A stretch of 64,000 nucleotides of DNA from Solibacillus sp. FSL R7-0668 (GCF_038006205.1 NZ_JBBOUU010000001.1:312001-376000), one strand, 5' to 3'. Shown: positions 17,260 to 25,844, counted from the first letter of the stretch. Notes: generated from the sequence alone by a model not told the origin. Program-made: numbers and translations.

Positions 17260-17532
17260 TTTGATCCCCTCCTTTTTTATTTTTATCGACATCTTCCTCA
17301 AAAATTCGAATGGTTATTGATGTATTTATTATGTAAAAACACTTAAATTTCCAATTTTTATCGAAAAAAGTGCCTACTGATGGTTAAAATACCGAAAAAC
17401 TGCGAATGCTGATAGTAAATTTATGATATTTATCCATAAATTTTGCCAAGTTTTTGTAGCGCGTCGTCGTGGGAGCAGTGTCATTAATAGGGACATTGCA
17501 ATTATTCAAAAGAAACGGGAGGAACGTGAACA

Positions 17533-18321
17533 TTGAGTAGTAAAAAGATACTTGCATTAGCATTAGCATTAGCTGTGGCATTAACCACAGGTGGACTTTT
17601 GGCAAAAGAGGTAGCGGCAGAAACGTATACGATTCAACCTGGTGATACACTGTATTCAATCAGTCAGCAATTCAATACAACCGTTGAATCGTTGATGGAA
17701 CTCAATCAATTATCAAGTGATTTAATTTATGCGGATGATACGATTGAAATCAGTTCAGAGGACGAGTTATACATGATCGAATCGGGCGATACATTATTTG
17801 AAATTGCCATTGCCTACAATACATCTGTCAAGCAATTACAGGCATGGAATGGCTTAAACACAGATTTGATTTATGCAGGTGAAGCATTGGCTGTTTCGGG
17901 ACCTATACAAGTAAAGGACGAAGCAATAAATCAAATGAGTACATCAAATGAAGCGCCTGTTGTAAAGAGTGATCCAACAGAAGCTACCACATCTCAGCGT
18001 GTTGAGACATCTGCGCCAACATCGGATGTCGAGCGTACGATGACAGTGGAAGCGACAGCCTATACAGCCTATTGTAATGGCTGCTCAGGTACGACGGCGA
18101 ACGGTACAGATTTACGGGCAAACCCACATTTAAAAGTAATTGCGGTAGATCCTCGTGTGATTCCATTAGGAACAAAAGTATGGGTTGAAGGCTACGGGGA
18201 GGCAGTGGCAGCAGATACAGGTGGCGCGATTAAAGGGAATAAAATCGATGTATTTATTCCGAATAAATCAGGTGCTTATGAATGGGGTCGCCGAACGGTA
18301 ACAATTAAGATTTTAGATTAA
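17533..18321 (+). CDS. LysM and 3D-domain cell-wall protein (YocH-like)
   Basis: Secreted 262-aa protein: signal peptide (about 1-30, LALALALAVALTTGG), two LysM repeats (about 33-76 and 79-121, each with GDTL and N-x-L cores) for peptidoglycan binding, a Ser/Thr-rich linker, and a C-terminal 3D domain (about 170-262) with the three aspartates in AVDPRVI, AADTGG and KIDVF. 3D domains are lytic-transglycosylase-like and YocH acts in wall turnover. Start is TTG 17533 behind GGGAGGA at 10 bases; no ATG fits. A strong terminator follows. Confidence 0.88.
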   Translation: MSSKKILALALALAVALTTGGLLAKEVAAETYTIQPGDTLYSISQQFNTTVESLMELNQLSSDLIYADDTIEISSEDELYMIESGDTLFEIAIAYNTSVKQLQAWNGLNTDLIYAGEALAVSGPIQVKDEAINQMSTSNEAPVVKSDPTEATTSQRVETSAPTSDVERTMTVEATAYTAYCNGCSGTTANGTDLRANPHLKVIAVDPRVIPLGTKVWVEGYGEAVAADTGGAIKGNKIDVFIPNKSGAYEWGRRTVTIKILD

Positions 18322-18334
18322 TGAATTCAGTCAA

Positions 18335-18372
18335 AAATGCCATCTTCTACGTACAGAAGATGGCATTTTTTT
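18335..18372 (+). terminator. Intrinsic terminator of the LysM-3D gene
   Basis: Perfect 14-bp stem AAATGCCATCTTCT (18335-18348) with AGAAGATGGCATTT (18355-18368), then a T-run. Confidence 0.93.
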
Positions 18373-18425
18373 CTTGGCATAGCTTTTTAAAAATGTGAAA
18401 TACTACTGCATAAAGGAGTGGTGAT

Positions 18426-18965
18426 ATGCGGAAAGTATGGATTTTTAGTTGTGTGATGCTATTATCAGGCTGCAATTATTTTCAATCCGAAAAAATTCCA
18501 GTAAGTACTTCAGAAGCTCAATCGGCTAAAGCATTGATGTATAATACGAAGAATGAATCAATTGGCGAAATCACATTTAAAGAAACCGATGAGGGAGTGG
18601 AGTTAACGACTAATTTAGAAAATTTGAAGCCTGGAAAGCATGGGATACACCTACATGAGGTTGGTAAATGTCAAGCTCCCACATTTGAAACAGCAGGTGC
18701 GCATTTTAATCCGACAAAAAAACAGCATGGTATCGATAATCCATTAGGCCCACATAAGGGAGATTTGCCAAATATAGAGGTAGATCAAGCAGGAAAAGTG
18801 CAAGTGAGTTTTGTAACCGCCGATTTTACATTGAAAAAAGGTCAGCCAACGTCAATTTTTGATGCGGATGGTACGTCGATTGTAATACATGAAAATATAG
18901 ATGACTATAAAACAGATCCTTCTGGAAATTCAGGTGCGCGAATTGCATGTGGGGTCATCGAGTAA
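18426..18965 (+). CDS. sodC: Cu/Zn superoxide dismutase family lipoprotein
   Basis: 179-aa lipoprotein (lipobox LSGC, C16) with a SodC domain. All metal ligands are visible: copper H75, H77, H93, H155; zinc H93, H101, H110, D113. The disulfide pair C82/C175 and the active-site arginine R172 are kept. It should dismutate superoxide at the outer face of the membrane. From memory of the literature, the B. subtilis homolog YojM has lost copper ligands, so this complete set is notable. Single-gene unit with its own terminator. Confidence 0.88.
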   Translation: MRKVWIFSCVMLLSGCNYFQSEKIPVSTSEAQSAKALMYNTKNESIGEITFKETDEGVELTTNLENLKPGKHGIHLHEVGKCQAPTFETAGAHFNPTKKQHGIDNPLGPHKGDLPNIEVDQAGKVQVSFVTADFTLKKGQPTSIFDADGTSIVIHENIDDYKTDPSGNSGARIACGVIE

Positions 18966-18998
18966 ACTGTATTCTTATTGGAGTACAGTTTTTATTTT
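18964..18998 (+). terminator. Terminator of sodC
   Basis: Stem AAACTGTATTC (18964-18974) with GAGTACAGTTT (18981-18991), one G-U pair, followed by TTTATTTTG. Confidence 0.85.
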
Positions 18999-19197
18999 GT
19001 ATCAAATAAAAATTTGATATTGATTCCGTTGAAAGATCGAGTAGTGAATTGATTTATACAAAAAATATGCATTTTTCCGTTGGTAGAGACTAATTTTTGT
19101 ATAGATTATAAAAGAGTTTTTGCGAAAATAGTAGAAAATAAAAGTTTATTAGAGTTATATGTTAATTGTCGAATATAAAAAAATATTAATATAATTA

Positions 19198-19227
19198 TTG
19201 ACTTTAGAATAATTATGTATGTAAAAT
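19198..19227 (+). promoter_or_regulatory. Sigma-A-type promoter of the TAXI-TRAP operon
   Basis: TTGACT (19198-19203), 18-base spacer, TAAAAT (19222-19227), about 35 bases before the binding-protein ATG. The rest of 18999-19261 is AT-rich and holds nothing else I can name. Confidence 0.6.
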
Positions 19228-19261
19228 GGAGCCATAGTAAAGTACAAGGGGGATATTTTAC

Positions 19262-20278
19262 ATGTTTAAATCTAAAAATATGTTATTCATGTTTATTTTA
19301 AGCGCTTTCATTTTAGTGTTAGCAGCATGTGGTGGAGATGATAAAACTTCAACAGATTCTGGCACTTCAGATTCGGGTACAGATAAAGAAACAGAAACAA
19401 CGGGAACAGATTATAGCGGCGAGTTTTTAAGTATTTTAACAGGTGGTACACAAGGAACTTACTATCCATTAGGTGGAACGTTCGCTGACTTAATTACTTC
19501 AGAAACAGGCGCAAAAGTAACAGCTGAGGTTTCACAAGCATCTGCTGCCAATATGACAGCTCTTGATGCAGGTGAAGGTGATGTAGCATTCGTACAAACG
19601 GATATCGCGTACTATGCAACAAACGGCACGATGATGTTTGATGGACAAAAAATCGAATCGGTTTCTGCATTAGGTGCATTATATCCAGAAACAATTCAAT
19701 TAGTAACATTAGCAGATTCAGGCATTAAATCATATGCAGATTTAAAAGGTAAAAAGGTATCTGTAGGTGCACCAGGCTCTGGTACATTTGCAAACGCAGA
19801 ACAATTATTAGAAATCCATGGTTTATCAATGGATGATATTAAAGCACAAAACTTAGATTTCGGTGAATCAACAGATGGTATTCAATCTGGTCAAATCGAT
19901 GCGGCATTCATTACAGCAGGTTATCCTACAGGTGCTGTAGAGGCATTAAATGCTACAAAAGGTGTATTTATCGTACCGGTTGAAGCAGCAAAAGCAGAAG
20001 AGTTAATTGCGAAATATCCATACTATGCAGTGGATAATATTCCAGCAGGCACATATGGCTTAGAAGCAGACACACCAGCTGTTTCAGTTGGCGCGATGTT
20101 AGCAGTTAAGAAAGATTTACCAGAAGATTTAGTATATGCAATGACAAAGGCGATTTATGATAATACAGATAAAATCAGCCATGCAAAAGGTGCGTTCATT
20201 AAAGCTGAAACGGGCTTAGATGGAATCGGTATTGATGTTCACCCAGGTGCACAAAAATACTTTGATGAAGTGAAGTAG
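19262..20278 (+). CDS. TAXI-family TRAP transporter solute-binding lipoprotein
   Basis: 338-aa extracytoplasmic receptor. Lipobox LAAC with the lipidated Cys at about residue 22, then an acidic/Thr-rich linker. The mature part opens with FLSILTGGTQGTYYPLGG, the signature of TRAP-associated extracytoplasmic immunogenic (TAXI) proteins, and contains KKVSVGAPGSGT and VDVHPGA-like stretches typical of them. TAXI receptors usually bind glutamate or other small carboxylates; the ligand here is not known. Followed by an attenuator-like hairpin, the DUF1850 gene and the fused permease. Confidence 0.9.
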   Translation: MFKSKNMLFMFILSAFILVLAACGGDDKTSTDSGTSDSGTDKETETTGTDYSGEFLSILTGGTQGTYYPLGGTFADLITSETGAKVTAEVSQASAANMTALDAGEGDVAFVQTDIAYYATNGTMMFDGQKIESVSALGALYPETIQLVTLADSGIKSYADLKGKKVSVGAPGSGTFANAEQLLEIHGLSMDDIKAQNLDFGESTDGIQSGQIDAAFITAGYPTGAVEALNATKGVFIVPVEAAKAEELIAKYPYYAVDNIPAGTYGLEADTPAVSVGAMLAVKKDLPEDLVYAMTKAIYDNTDKISHAKGAFIKAETGLDGIGIDVHPGAQKYFDEVK

Positions 20279-20291
20279 TATCGGAAAGTAG

Positions 20292-20326
20292 AGGCCTCTG
20301 GTGCAATTAGCTCAGAGGTCTTTTTT
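20292..20326 (+). terminator. Partial terminator between TAXI receptor and permease genes
   Basis: Stem AGGCCTCTG (20292-20300) with CAGAGGTCT (20313-20321), one G-U pair, then TTTTTT. It would reduce transcription into the permease genes relative to the receptor. Confidence 0.75.
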
Positions 20327-20409
20327 AGTGGGGTGGGACACCGTGTTTGAATAAAGGCCACGTTTTTCCCTCCTCATTATGAAAGCTTTTGAAACTGCAG
20401 GTGATAACG

Positions 20410-20916
20410 ATGAAGAAATGGTTAGCCCTTATCATTCTAGTGCTTAGTGTAGTAATGGTATTTATTCCATATGAGCGCAGCATAACGTTTACAGAAACAC
20501 GGACGGAGCAGCCTGTTATGTTTTATTTGCCATTGGATAAGGAATATAATTTTCAAATTATCTTTACACACTCCATCCATTTAACAGATGTAATCGAAAG
20601 CTATCAGGTGCTGCCAACGAATGAACTACAGCTATTGTCTATGCAATACGAAGATGTCGCAATTGGCATGCCAAGCTCAGCAGAAGCGGGGCAAACCTTA
20701 ACGTATGAAAATGGTCGATACATCCTGCGTTATGACGATGCTAAACTAGAGGAATTTACGCTACATATTGGCGATGTAGATTATAAACTAAATCTGCAGC
20801 ATAACAATGAAGTAATACCATTAAAGGAAAAACTAACACGTGGAAAATCCTACGTACTAAAAATTGAAAAACTATCATTTTATCAAAAAATGAAAGGAGT
20901 CGAATTAGATGAGTAA
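20410..20916 (+). CDS. DUF1850 protein of a TAXI-TRAP operon
   Basis: 168-aa protein with one N-terminal membrane helix (about 5-21) and an extracytoplasmic domain with the DUF1850 core (FTHSIHLTDVIESYQV, then a Tyr/Glu-rich beta region). DUF1850 genes commonly sit between a TAXI receptor and a fused TRAP permease, as here, but their function is undefined. I use the ATG at 20410 behind AGGTGAT; the in-frame TTG at 20389 lacks a site. It overlaps the permease gene by 8 bases. Confidence 0.78.
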   Translation: MKKWLALIILVLSVVMVFIPYERSITFTETRTEQPVMFYLPLDKEYNFQIIFTHSIHLTDVIESYQVLPTNELQLLSMQYEDVAIGMPSSAEAGQTLTYENGRYILRYDDAKLEEFTLHIGDVDYKLNLQHNNEVIPLKEKLTRGKSYVLKIEKLSFYQKMKGVELDE

Positions 20917-22921
20917 GGAACAAACAATTAACCCAGAAGAGCTACATGAAAGCTTATCGCTTGAAAAACAGCAAGAATTACTTGAAAAATTTGATATCGA
21001 ATCGAATCAACGTGATCCACAAAACATTATGAAATATGTTATTTATTTTGGCCTTTTAGCATTTACATTATTCCAATTGTATACTGCTATTTTCGGTCAG
21101 TTTCCAGCACAAATTCAACGTACGGTTCACTTAGGATTCGCATTGGTATTTATTTTCCTGCTTTTCCCGGCAGTGCGTAAATTATCGAAAAAGGGCATAC
21201 CGTTTTACGATTATTTATTAGCGCTCGTTTCGATTTTTGTGGGGAGTTATTGGGTATTAAATTATGAACGTCTTGTACAAAGTCTAGGGAAATTAGAAAC
21301 ACTAGACTTTTATGTCGGGCTTTTGGCGATTATTTTAGTTTTAGAAGCAGCAAGACGAGCGGTAGGATTACCGATTGCGATCATTGCGGTACTATTTTTA
21401 CTGTACGCTTTCTATGGCCGGTACATGCCTGATTTCATGGCACACCGTGGTCAAAGCTTAGAAGGTATCGTCAATTTAATGTACTACTCGACAGACGGGA
21501 TTTTGGGGACACCGTTAGCGGTATCTTCTACATTTATTTTCGCCTTCCTCTTATTCGGTGCATTTTTAGTGAAAACAGGCGTTGGTCAATATTTCAATGA
21601 TTTGGCGATTTCGGTTGCTGGTAAGCTAGTAGGTGGTCCAGCGAAAGTTGCGATTTTCTCGTCTGCTTTACAAGGAACGATTTCAGGAAGTTCTGTAGCG
21701 AACGTCGTAACATCTGGTTCCTATACGATTCCAATGATGAAACGACTTGGCTATAATAAAAACTTTGCTGGTGCGGTAGAAGCCTCTGCCTCAACAGGAG
21801 GACAGTTAATGCCACCGATTATGGGGGCGGCTGCCTTTTTAATGGTTGAATTTATCGGTCGTAATATTACGTATTGGGATGTAGCGAAAGCAGCAGCGAT
21901 TCCTGCATTGCTTTACTTTGTAGGGATTTGGATTATGACTCATTTTGAAGCGAAGCGTTTAGGCTTACGTGGCTTAAAAGATGAGGAAATGCCGGATCGT
22001 TCACATGTATTTAAAAAGATCTATTTATTAATTCCGATTGTATTAATTATTGTGTTGATGGTATCAGGAGTACCTGTTATTCATGCAGCATTATACGGGA
22101 TTATTTCTTGTGTTGTTGTTGGAATTATTAATCCAGATGTTAAATTTGGAGTGAAAGAATTTGTTGACGCATTAGTAGATGGTGCCCGTTCGGCATTAGC
22201 GGTAGCAGCAGCAACGGCATGTGCGGGTATTATTGTAGGTGTTGTTGTTAAAACGGGCTTAGGTTTATCTTTAGCGAATAGCTTAGTGAAACTTGCGGGT
22301 GGTAGCATTTTATTAACATTATTCTTCGTCATGATTGCATCGCTAATTTTAGGGATGGGTGCACCAACAACGGCGAACTATGTTATTACATCAACAATTG
22401 CTGCGCCAGCGATTATTGCATTGCTTGCACCTGATGTACCAGCAAGTGCTGCACCAATTGTCATTGTATTATCAGCACACTTCTTTGTGTTTTACTTCGG
22501 GATTATTGCAGATATTACACCACCTGTCGCACTCGCCGCCTTTGCTGCCTCTGGTATTTCAGGCGGAGATCCGATTCGTACAGGTGTAAACTCTGCAAAA
22601 CTAGCCATTGCGGCATTTATTATTCCGTATATGATTGTATTCTCACCAGCTTTGTTAATGATTGATGTGTCCATTGGTGAAATTGTGTGGGTTGTATTTT
22701 CAGCGGTAATGGGAATGATTGCGATTGGCGCGGGTGTTATCGGCTATTGGTACCGAAAAGTGAACGTAATTGAACGTCTCGTATTAATAGCAGCCGGCTT
22801 AGCGATGATTTACCCAGAGTCTTTATCAGATACAATTGGTTTAATTGTCTTCGCGGTTATGTTTGTTATTCAGTGGATGACGAGAAATAAAGATGAAGGC
22901 CCAAAAGTGGCTACTTCATAA
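20909..22921 (+). CDS. TRAP transporter fused permease (4TM + 12TM)
   Basis: 670-aa polytopic protein in which the small (DctQ-like, about residues 45-160) and large (DctM-like, about 165-640) TRAP subunits are fused, the usual form in TAXI systems. DctM marks include QGTISGSSVANVVTSGSYTIPMM, SASTGGQLMPPIMGAAAFLM and GMGAPTTANYVITS. It imports the receptor-delivered solute with an ion gradient. ATG 20909 follows AAAGGAG at 9 bases. Confidence 0.93.
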   Translation: MSKEQTINPEELHESLSLEKQQELLEKFDIESNQRDPQNIMKYVIYFGLLAFTLFQLYTAIFGQFPAQIQRTVHLGFALVFIFLLFPAVRKLSKKGIPFYDYLLALVSIFVGSYWVLNYERLVQSLGKLETLDFYVGLLAIILVLEAARRAVGLPIAIIAVLFLLYAFYGRYMPDFMAHRGQSLEGIVNLMYYSTDGILGTPLAVSSTFIFAFLLFGAFLVKTGVGQYFNDLAISVAGKLVGGPAKVAIFSSALQGTISGSSVANVVTSGSYTIPMMKRLGYNKNFAGAVEASASTGGQLMPPIMGAAAFLMVEFIGRNITYWDVAKAAAIPALLYFVGIWIMTHFEAKRLGLRGLKDEEMPDRSHVFKKIYLLIPIVLIIVLMVSGVPVIHAALYGIISCVVVGIINPDVKFGVKEFVDALVDGARSALAVAAATACAGIIVGVVVKTGLGLSLANSLVKLAGGSILLTLFFVMIASLILGMGAPTTANYVITSTIAAPAIIALLAPDVPASAAPIVIVLSAHFFVFYFGIIADITPPVALAAFAASGISGGDPIRTGVNSAKLAIAAFIIPYMIVFSPALLMIDVSIGEIVWVVFSAVMGMIAIGAGVIGYWYRKVNVIERLVLIAAGLAMIYPESLSDTIGLIVFAVMFVIQWMTRNKDEGPKVATS

Positions 22922-22924
22922 ATG

Positions 22925-22966
22925 AAAGCTACATTGAGAATGCATTTTCTCGGTGTAGCTTTTTTA
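22925..22966 (+). terminator. Terminator of the TAXI-TRAP operon
   Basis: 16-base arms AAAGCTACATTGAGAA (22925-22940) and TTCTCGGTGTAGCTTT (22947-22962) with one G-U pair, then a T-run. Confidence 0.93.
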
Positions 22967-23027
22967 ATTAATCGTTCTCAAAATGAGATAGGTTTTATAG
23001 TTTTTTAGCATACATTGTGTTTAATCA

Positions 23028-23056
23028 TTGAATTTCGCTGTATTATACGATATTAT
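23028..23056 (+). promoter_or_regulatory. Sigma-A promoter of the small-peptide transcript
   Basis: TTGAAT (23028-23033), exactly 17 bases, TATTAT (23051-23056). It points at the 47-codon ORF. Confidence 0.7.
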
Positions 23057-23099
23057 TTAAAATAATTAAAAATTCAAATAATTGAAAGGGTGGATGAAA

Positions 23100-23243
23100 A
23101 TGAAACATGCAACATTGTTAAATTCAACGTTAGAAACGTATTTATTGGATGAGGAATTGGAGTTTGAAGCGCTAGAGCTAGAAGAAACGGAACAGGTAGA
23201 ACAGCGTACACAATACCCAAGCGGCTTCTTTTCAAGCTTATAA
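23100..23243 (+). CDS. 47-aa acidic peptide of unknown function
   Basis: A short ORF with its own promoter (23028), a ribosome binding site (AAAGGGTGG, 6 bases before the ATG at 23100) and its own terminator (23279). The peptide begins MKHATLLNSTLETYLLDEEL, continues with a run of about ten Glu/Leu residues, and ends YPSGFFSSL after an Arg. There is no signal peptide or membrane helix. An acidic leader followed by a short neutral, aromatic tail is a layout seen in some modified-peptide or signalling-peptide precursors, but no processing enzyme lies nearby and I do not assign a function. An upstream in-frame ATG at 23094 is too close to the ribosome binding site. Confidence 0.6.
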   Translation: MKHATLLNSTLETYLLDEELEFEALELEETEQVEQRTQYPSGFFSSL

Positions 23244-23256
23244 GGAGTATAGAATC

Positions 23257-23280
23257 ATGACACAACTCAATTCAATGTAG
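23257..23280 (+). CDS. Possible 7-aa micro-ORF overlapping a terminator
   Basis: AAGGAG at 23243-23248 is followed 8 bases later by ATG and seven sense codons (MTQLNSM), with the stop TAG forming the first bases of the terminator stem. Translation would place a ribosome on the hairpin. It may be only a chance ORF. Confidence 0.3.
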   Translation: MTQLNSM

Positions 23281-23312
23281 CAGCACCTATCATACATAGC
23301 GTGCTGCTTTTA
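23279..23312 (+). terminator. Terminator of the small-peptide transcript
   Basis: Stem AGCAGCAC (23279-23286) with GTGCTGCT (23301-23308), 14-base loop, then TTTTAAT. Confidence 0.8.
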
Positions 23313-23399
23313 ATATGCCTTCTATTAGGCAACAATACTGCGGCATACGAAGTTTTTGCTGTATACTAGTAATAATAAATTTAATTCGAGGTGCAATAC

Positions 23400-24512
23400 A
23401 TGTTGGCGGTAAAATCGAGTGAACAAATGATATTTGATTGGTTTCAGCATTTCCATGCAAATCCGGAAGTTAGCTGGAAAGAAGTGAAGACAACTGCGAG
23501 ATTAGCGGAAATTTTAAGTGGCATGGGTGTAGCCTTCAAACGTTTTGATGATGTGACAGGCATAGTCGCAGAAATTGGCACAGGTAACGATGTAATTGCG
23601 GTTCGTGCGGATATTGATGCACTTTGGCAAGAGGTAGACGGTATGATGCAGGCCAACCATTCTTGTGGTCATGATGCCAATATTTCGATGGTATTAGGCG
23701 CACTTCACGCATTAAAAGATGAAAAATTAACAAAACGCATTCGCTTTATTTTTCAACCGGCTGAAGAAACAGGTGGTGGTGCGCTAGCGATGGTTGAGCG
23801 CGGGGTGATGAAGGATGTAACGCATTTATTTGGGGTGCATTTGCGACCGCAAGAGGAGCTGCCACTTGGTAAAGTCGCACCGGCCATTTATCACGGGGCT
23901 GCTGCATTTTTAGGTGGTACCATTTCCGGAGCAGATGCACATGGAGCGCGTCCGCATCAGGGGAATAACGCTATTGATGTAGTCGTTGCGATTCAGCACA
24001 TGTTAAAAAACATTCATATCGATCCGTTTGAAGTGTATTCGGCGAAGTTAACGAAAATTGTTGCAGATGGCGGCAGTGTAAACATTATTCCAGGGAATGC
24101 TAGCTTTTCAATCGATGTACGTGCACAAAAAAATGAAATACTCGCGCAAGTACAGCGATATGTAGACAAAGGGCTAAAGCAAATTTCTGACATGTTCGAG
24201 ATTGACATTGCTTGGGATTGGCAAGATGTGACACCGGGTGCGGAAGTGTCAATAGAAGCGGCAGCAATAGCGGAGCGTGCGATTGTGGAAGCGTTAGGGG
24301 AGTCGTATTTAGCACCAGCAGTCGTAACGCCTGGTAGTGATGACTTCCACTTTTATACGATTAAAAATCCGCAATTAAAAGCGGCGATGATCGGTATTGG
24401 TGCAAATCTAGGACCGGGGTTACATCACCCTAAAATGACATTTGATGCCCAAGCGTTGTTAGACGGCGCCAAAGTAATAGCTACCACATTAAAAATGATG
24501 GCAACAAAATAA
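23400..24512 (+). CDS. M20-family amidohydrolase/peptidase
   Basis: 370-aa metal-dependent hydrolase of the M20D/IAA-amino-acid-hydrolase group. Metal-binding motifs are CGHDAN (about residue 86), the PAEETGGGA pair with the catalytic Glu, the VHLRPQ histidine and a C-terminal GLHHP. It likely removes an acyl group from an N-acylated amino acid; the exact substrate is not readable. I chose ATG 23400, 6 bases after GAGGTG, over the GTG at 23391, which overlaps that site. A -10-like TATACT lies at 23362-23367. Confidence 0.87.
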   Translation: MLAVKSSEQMIFDWFQHFHANPEVSWKEVKTTARLAEILSGMGVAFKRFDDVTGIVAEIGTGNDVIAVRADIDALWQEVDGMMQANHSCGHDANISMVLGALHALKDEKLTKRIRFIFQPAEETGGGALAMVERGVMKDVTHLFGVHLRPQEELPLGKVAPAIYHGAAAFLGGTISGADAHGARPHQGNNAIDVVVAIQHMLKNIHIDPFEVYSAKLTKIVADGGSVNIIPGNASFSIDVRAQKNEILAQVQRYVDKGLKQISDMFEIDIAWDWQDVTPGAEVSIEAAAIAERAIVEALGESYLAPAVVTPGSDDFHFYTIKNPQLKAAMIGIGANLGPGLHHPKMTFDAQALLDGAKVIATTLKMMATK

Positions 24513-24519
24513 TAGAATG

Positions 24520-24556
24520 AAAAACGATGCTACCTATTCAGCGTAGCATCGTTTTT
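24520..24556. terminator. Bidirectional terminator
   Basis: AAAACGATGCTAC (24521-24533) pairs with GTAGCATCGTTTT (24543-24555); A-run before and T-run after let it serve both the M20 gene and the convergent FhuF-like gene. Confidence 0.9.
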
Positions 24557-24557
24557 C

Positions 24558-25265
24558 TTATTTAATTGGGCAAAAGCCACAAGCGATTAAGCCGGGAATA
24601 TCTTTTGAAAAGCAGCAGCTTTTACGGACAGGTTGATTGATTAGCGCAGATGGACTTTGACCACCTGTGTAATTTAGGAATAATGATTTGTCTGAGAAAT
24701 GACGCCATACATGTTTATCCTCGAGCATATCTAAATCCTCAAATGCGCGGTCTGCTAATGCAGGGTTTGCAAGTAAAGTATGGAAATGCCAGAGCATATA
24801 GCCGAAAATATTCTCCCATAATGTTAGAGGGGAAATGGATGTTGTTTTGCGCAATTGGCCAATGATTACGGACGTTTTATACAAAAGGTCGGTCATAACA
24901 CGCTCACGCTCATCATCCTCTACATAGCGGAAATCATTTGGATTAATGTACATCCCTAATGTATGAATACCGAATTCTGGAACCATCGCAAAGCGTAAGT
25001 CTTCTGGCTTTCCATCCCAAATTTCATCATAGGTTGTGAGCATATAAAATTGCATGGCCACAAACATACCGTAGCGGCGTCCAAAGTGAGAAATCGCAGC
25101 TGCCTCTGTTGCAGCATTCGTAATGCCCATCATTAAATTGCGAAAATCGGTTAAATAAAAATCCTTATGCAAATTCGCTAATGTAAAAAGTGGACGCTGT
25201 GGCTCTTCTGTAAAAATACTATAGGAATTTAATTGGCGTACTTGATCGTATGAAAGTGCAGGCAT
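24558..25265 (-). CDS. fhuF: FhuF-like siderophore-iron reductase
   Basis: 235-aa cytoplasmic protein whose C-terminus carries the FhuF [2Fe-2S] pattern C-C-x10-C-x2-C (SCCFSKDIPGLIACGFCP). FhuF reduces ferric siderophores after import to release iron. The body has the family's conserved Trp/His-rich helical segments (YMLWHFHTLLANPALADRAFEDL). I start at ATG 25265 behind AAAAGGTGA; a GTG at 25274 overlaps that site. It is divergent from the DUF4395 gene and about 550 bases from a Fur box. No siderophore importer lies beside it. Confidence 0.78.
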   Translation of the reverse strand: MPALSYDQVRQLNSYSIFTEEPQRPLFTLANLHKDFYLTDFRNLMMGITNAATEAAAISHFGRRYGMFVAMQFYMLTTYDEIWDGKPEDLRFAMVPEFGIHTLGMYINPNDFRYVEDDERERVMTDLLYKTSVIIGQLRKTTSISPLTLWENIFGYMLWHFHTLLANPALADRAFEDLDMLEDKHVWRHFSDKSLFLNYTGGQSPSALINQPVRKSCCFSKDIPGLIACGFCPIK

Positions 25266-25285
25266 TGAAATCACCTTTTCTAAAA

Positions 25286-25344
25286 TTAGTTTAACTTTAC
25301 TATAACATTTCTCTTCACAAACGCGTAAAAAAACGTTAAACTAA
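25286..25344. promoter_or_regulatory. Pair of inverted 10-mers in a divergent promoter region
   Basis: TTAGTTTAAC (25286-25295) and its exact reverse complement GTTAAACTAA (25335-25344) flank the fhuF/DUF4395 divergent start region. The first lies just downstream of a minus-strand TATAGT (-10 of fhuF, 25304-25299); the second covers a possible plus-strand -10. They may be operator half-sites. Confidence 0.35.
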
Positions 25345-25373
25345 ATAAAACTTATCAGAAAGGTTGGTTTTAG

Positions 25374-25802
25374 ATGACGAAACCGATTTCTATTCCGAGG
25401 CCTTTAGTGCGCGTCAATCAATGGACAATTTTTCTTTCCGTTATTTTAACGTGGGTTACAGGGCAGTACGGGCTTATAGCGATTCCTTTAGTGGCAAATC
25501 TACTAGGTGTTTTAACTGGGTTTAATCCCATCATGCGTTTTGCGAAGCTTTTTTTAACGAAGGATATAAAAGCATATATTCCTGAAGATGTCGGACAGCA
25601 AAAGTTCAATGCGACTATTGCCTGTGTATGTTTAGCGGGAGGGCTTGTAGGATTTGTGCTAAATATTTCAGTGTTAGCTTATAGTTTTACATTCATGGTT
25701 GCACTTGCTTCATTTATTGCGCTTCTAGGATTTTGCATTGGATGCTTCCTACATTTTCAATTGAAGCAATTTCAATACCGTAATTCGTTGAAAAATTCTT
25801 AA
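25374..25802 (+). CDS. DUF4395 membrane protein
   Basis: 142-aa membrane protein with about four helices, opening RPLVRVNQW and closing with GFCIGCFLHFQLKQFQ; both are DUF4395 marks, including the CxxC pair inside the last helix. Members are often found near rhodanese or thioredoxin-like genes, but none adjoins here. Function unknown; the CxxC suggests a redox or sulfur role. Shares an upstream region with fhuF. Confidence 0.75.
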   Translation: MTKPISIPRPLVRVNQWTIFLSVILTWVTGQYGLIAIPLVANLLGVLTGFNPIMRFAKLFLTKDIKAYIPEDVGQQKFNATIACVCLAGGLVGFVLNISVLAYSFTFMVALASFIALLGFCIGCFLHFQLKQFQYRNSLKNS

Positions 25803-25810
25803 AATAAATA

Positions 25811-25839
25811 TTGACAATGATAGTGATAATCATTATCAT
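25811..25839 (+). promoter_or_regulatory. Promoter overlapped by a near-perfect Fur box
   Basis: TTGACA (25811-25816), 17 bases, TATCAT (25834-25839). The 19-bp sequence at 25819-25837, GATAGTGATAATCATTATC, differs from the classical Fur box GATAATGATAATCATTATC at one position and covers the spacer and -10. Transcription should be blocked by Fe-Fur and open under iron limitation, reading into a region without a gene. Confidence 0.85.
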
Positions 25840-25844
25840 ATAAA

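Noticed and set aside
17270-17400. A sigma-D-like promoter for the YjfB-like gene
   Set aside because: A GTCGATAA box is present but no TAAA element lies at the right distance, so I could not support it.
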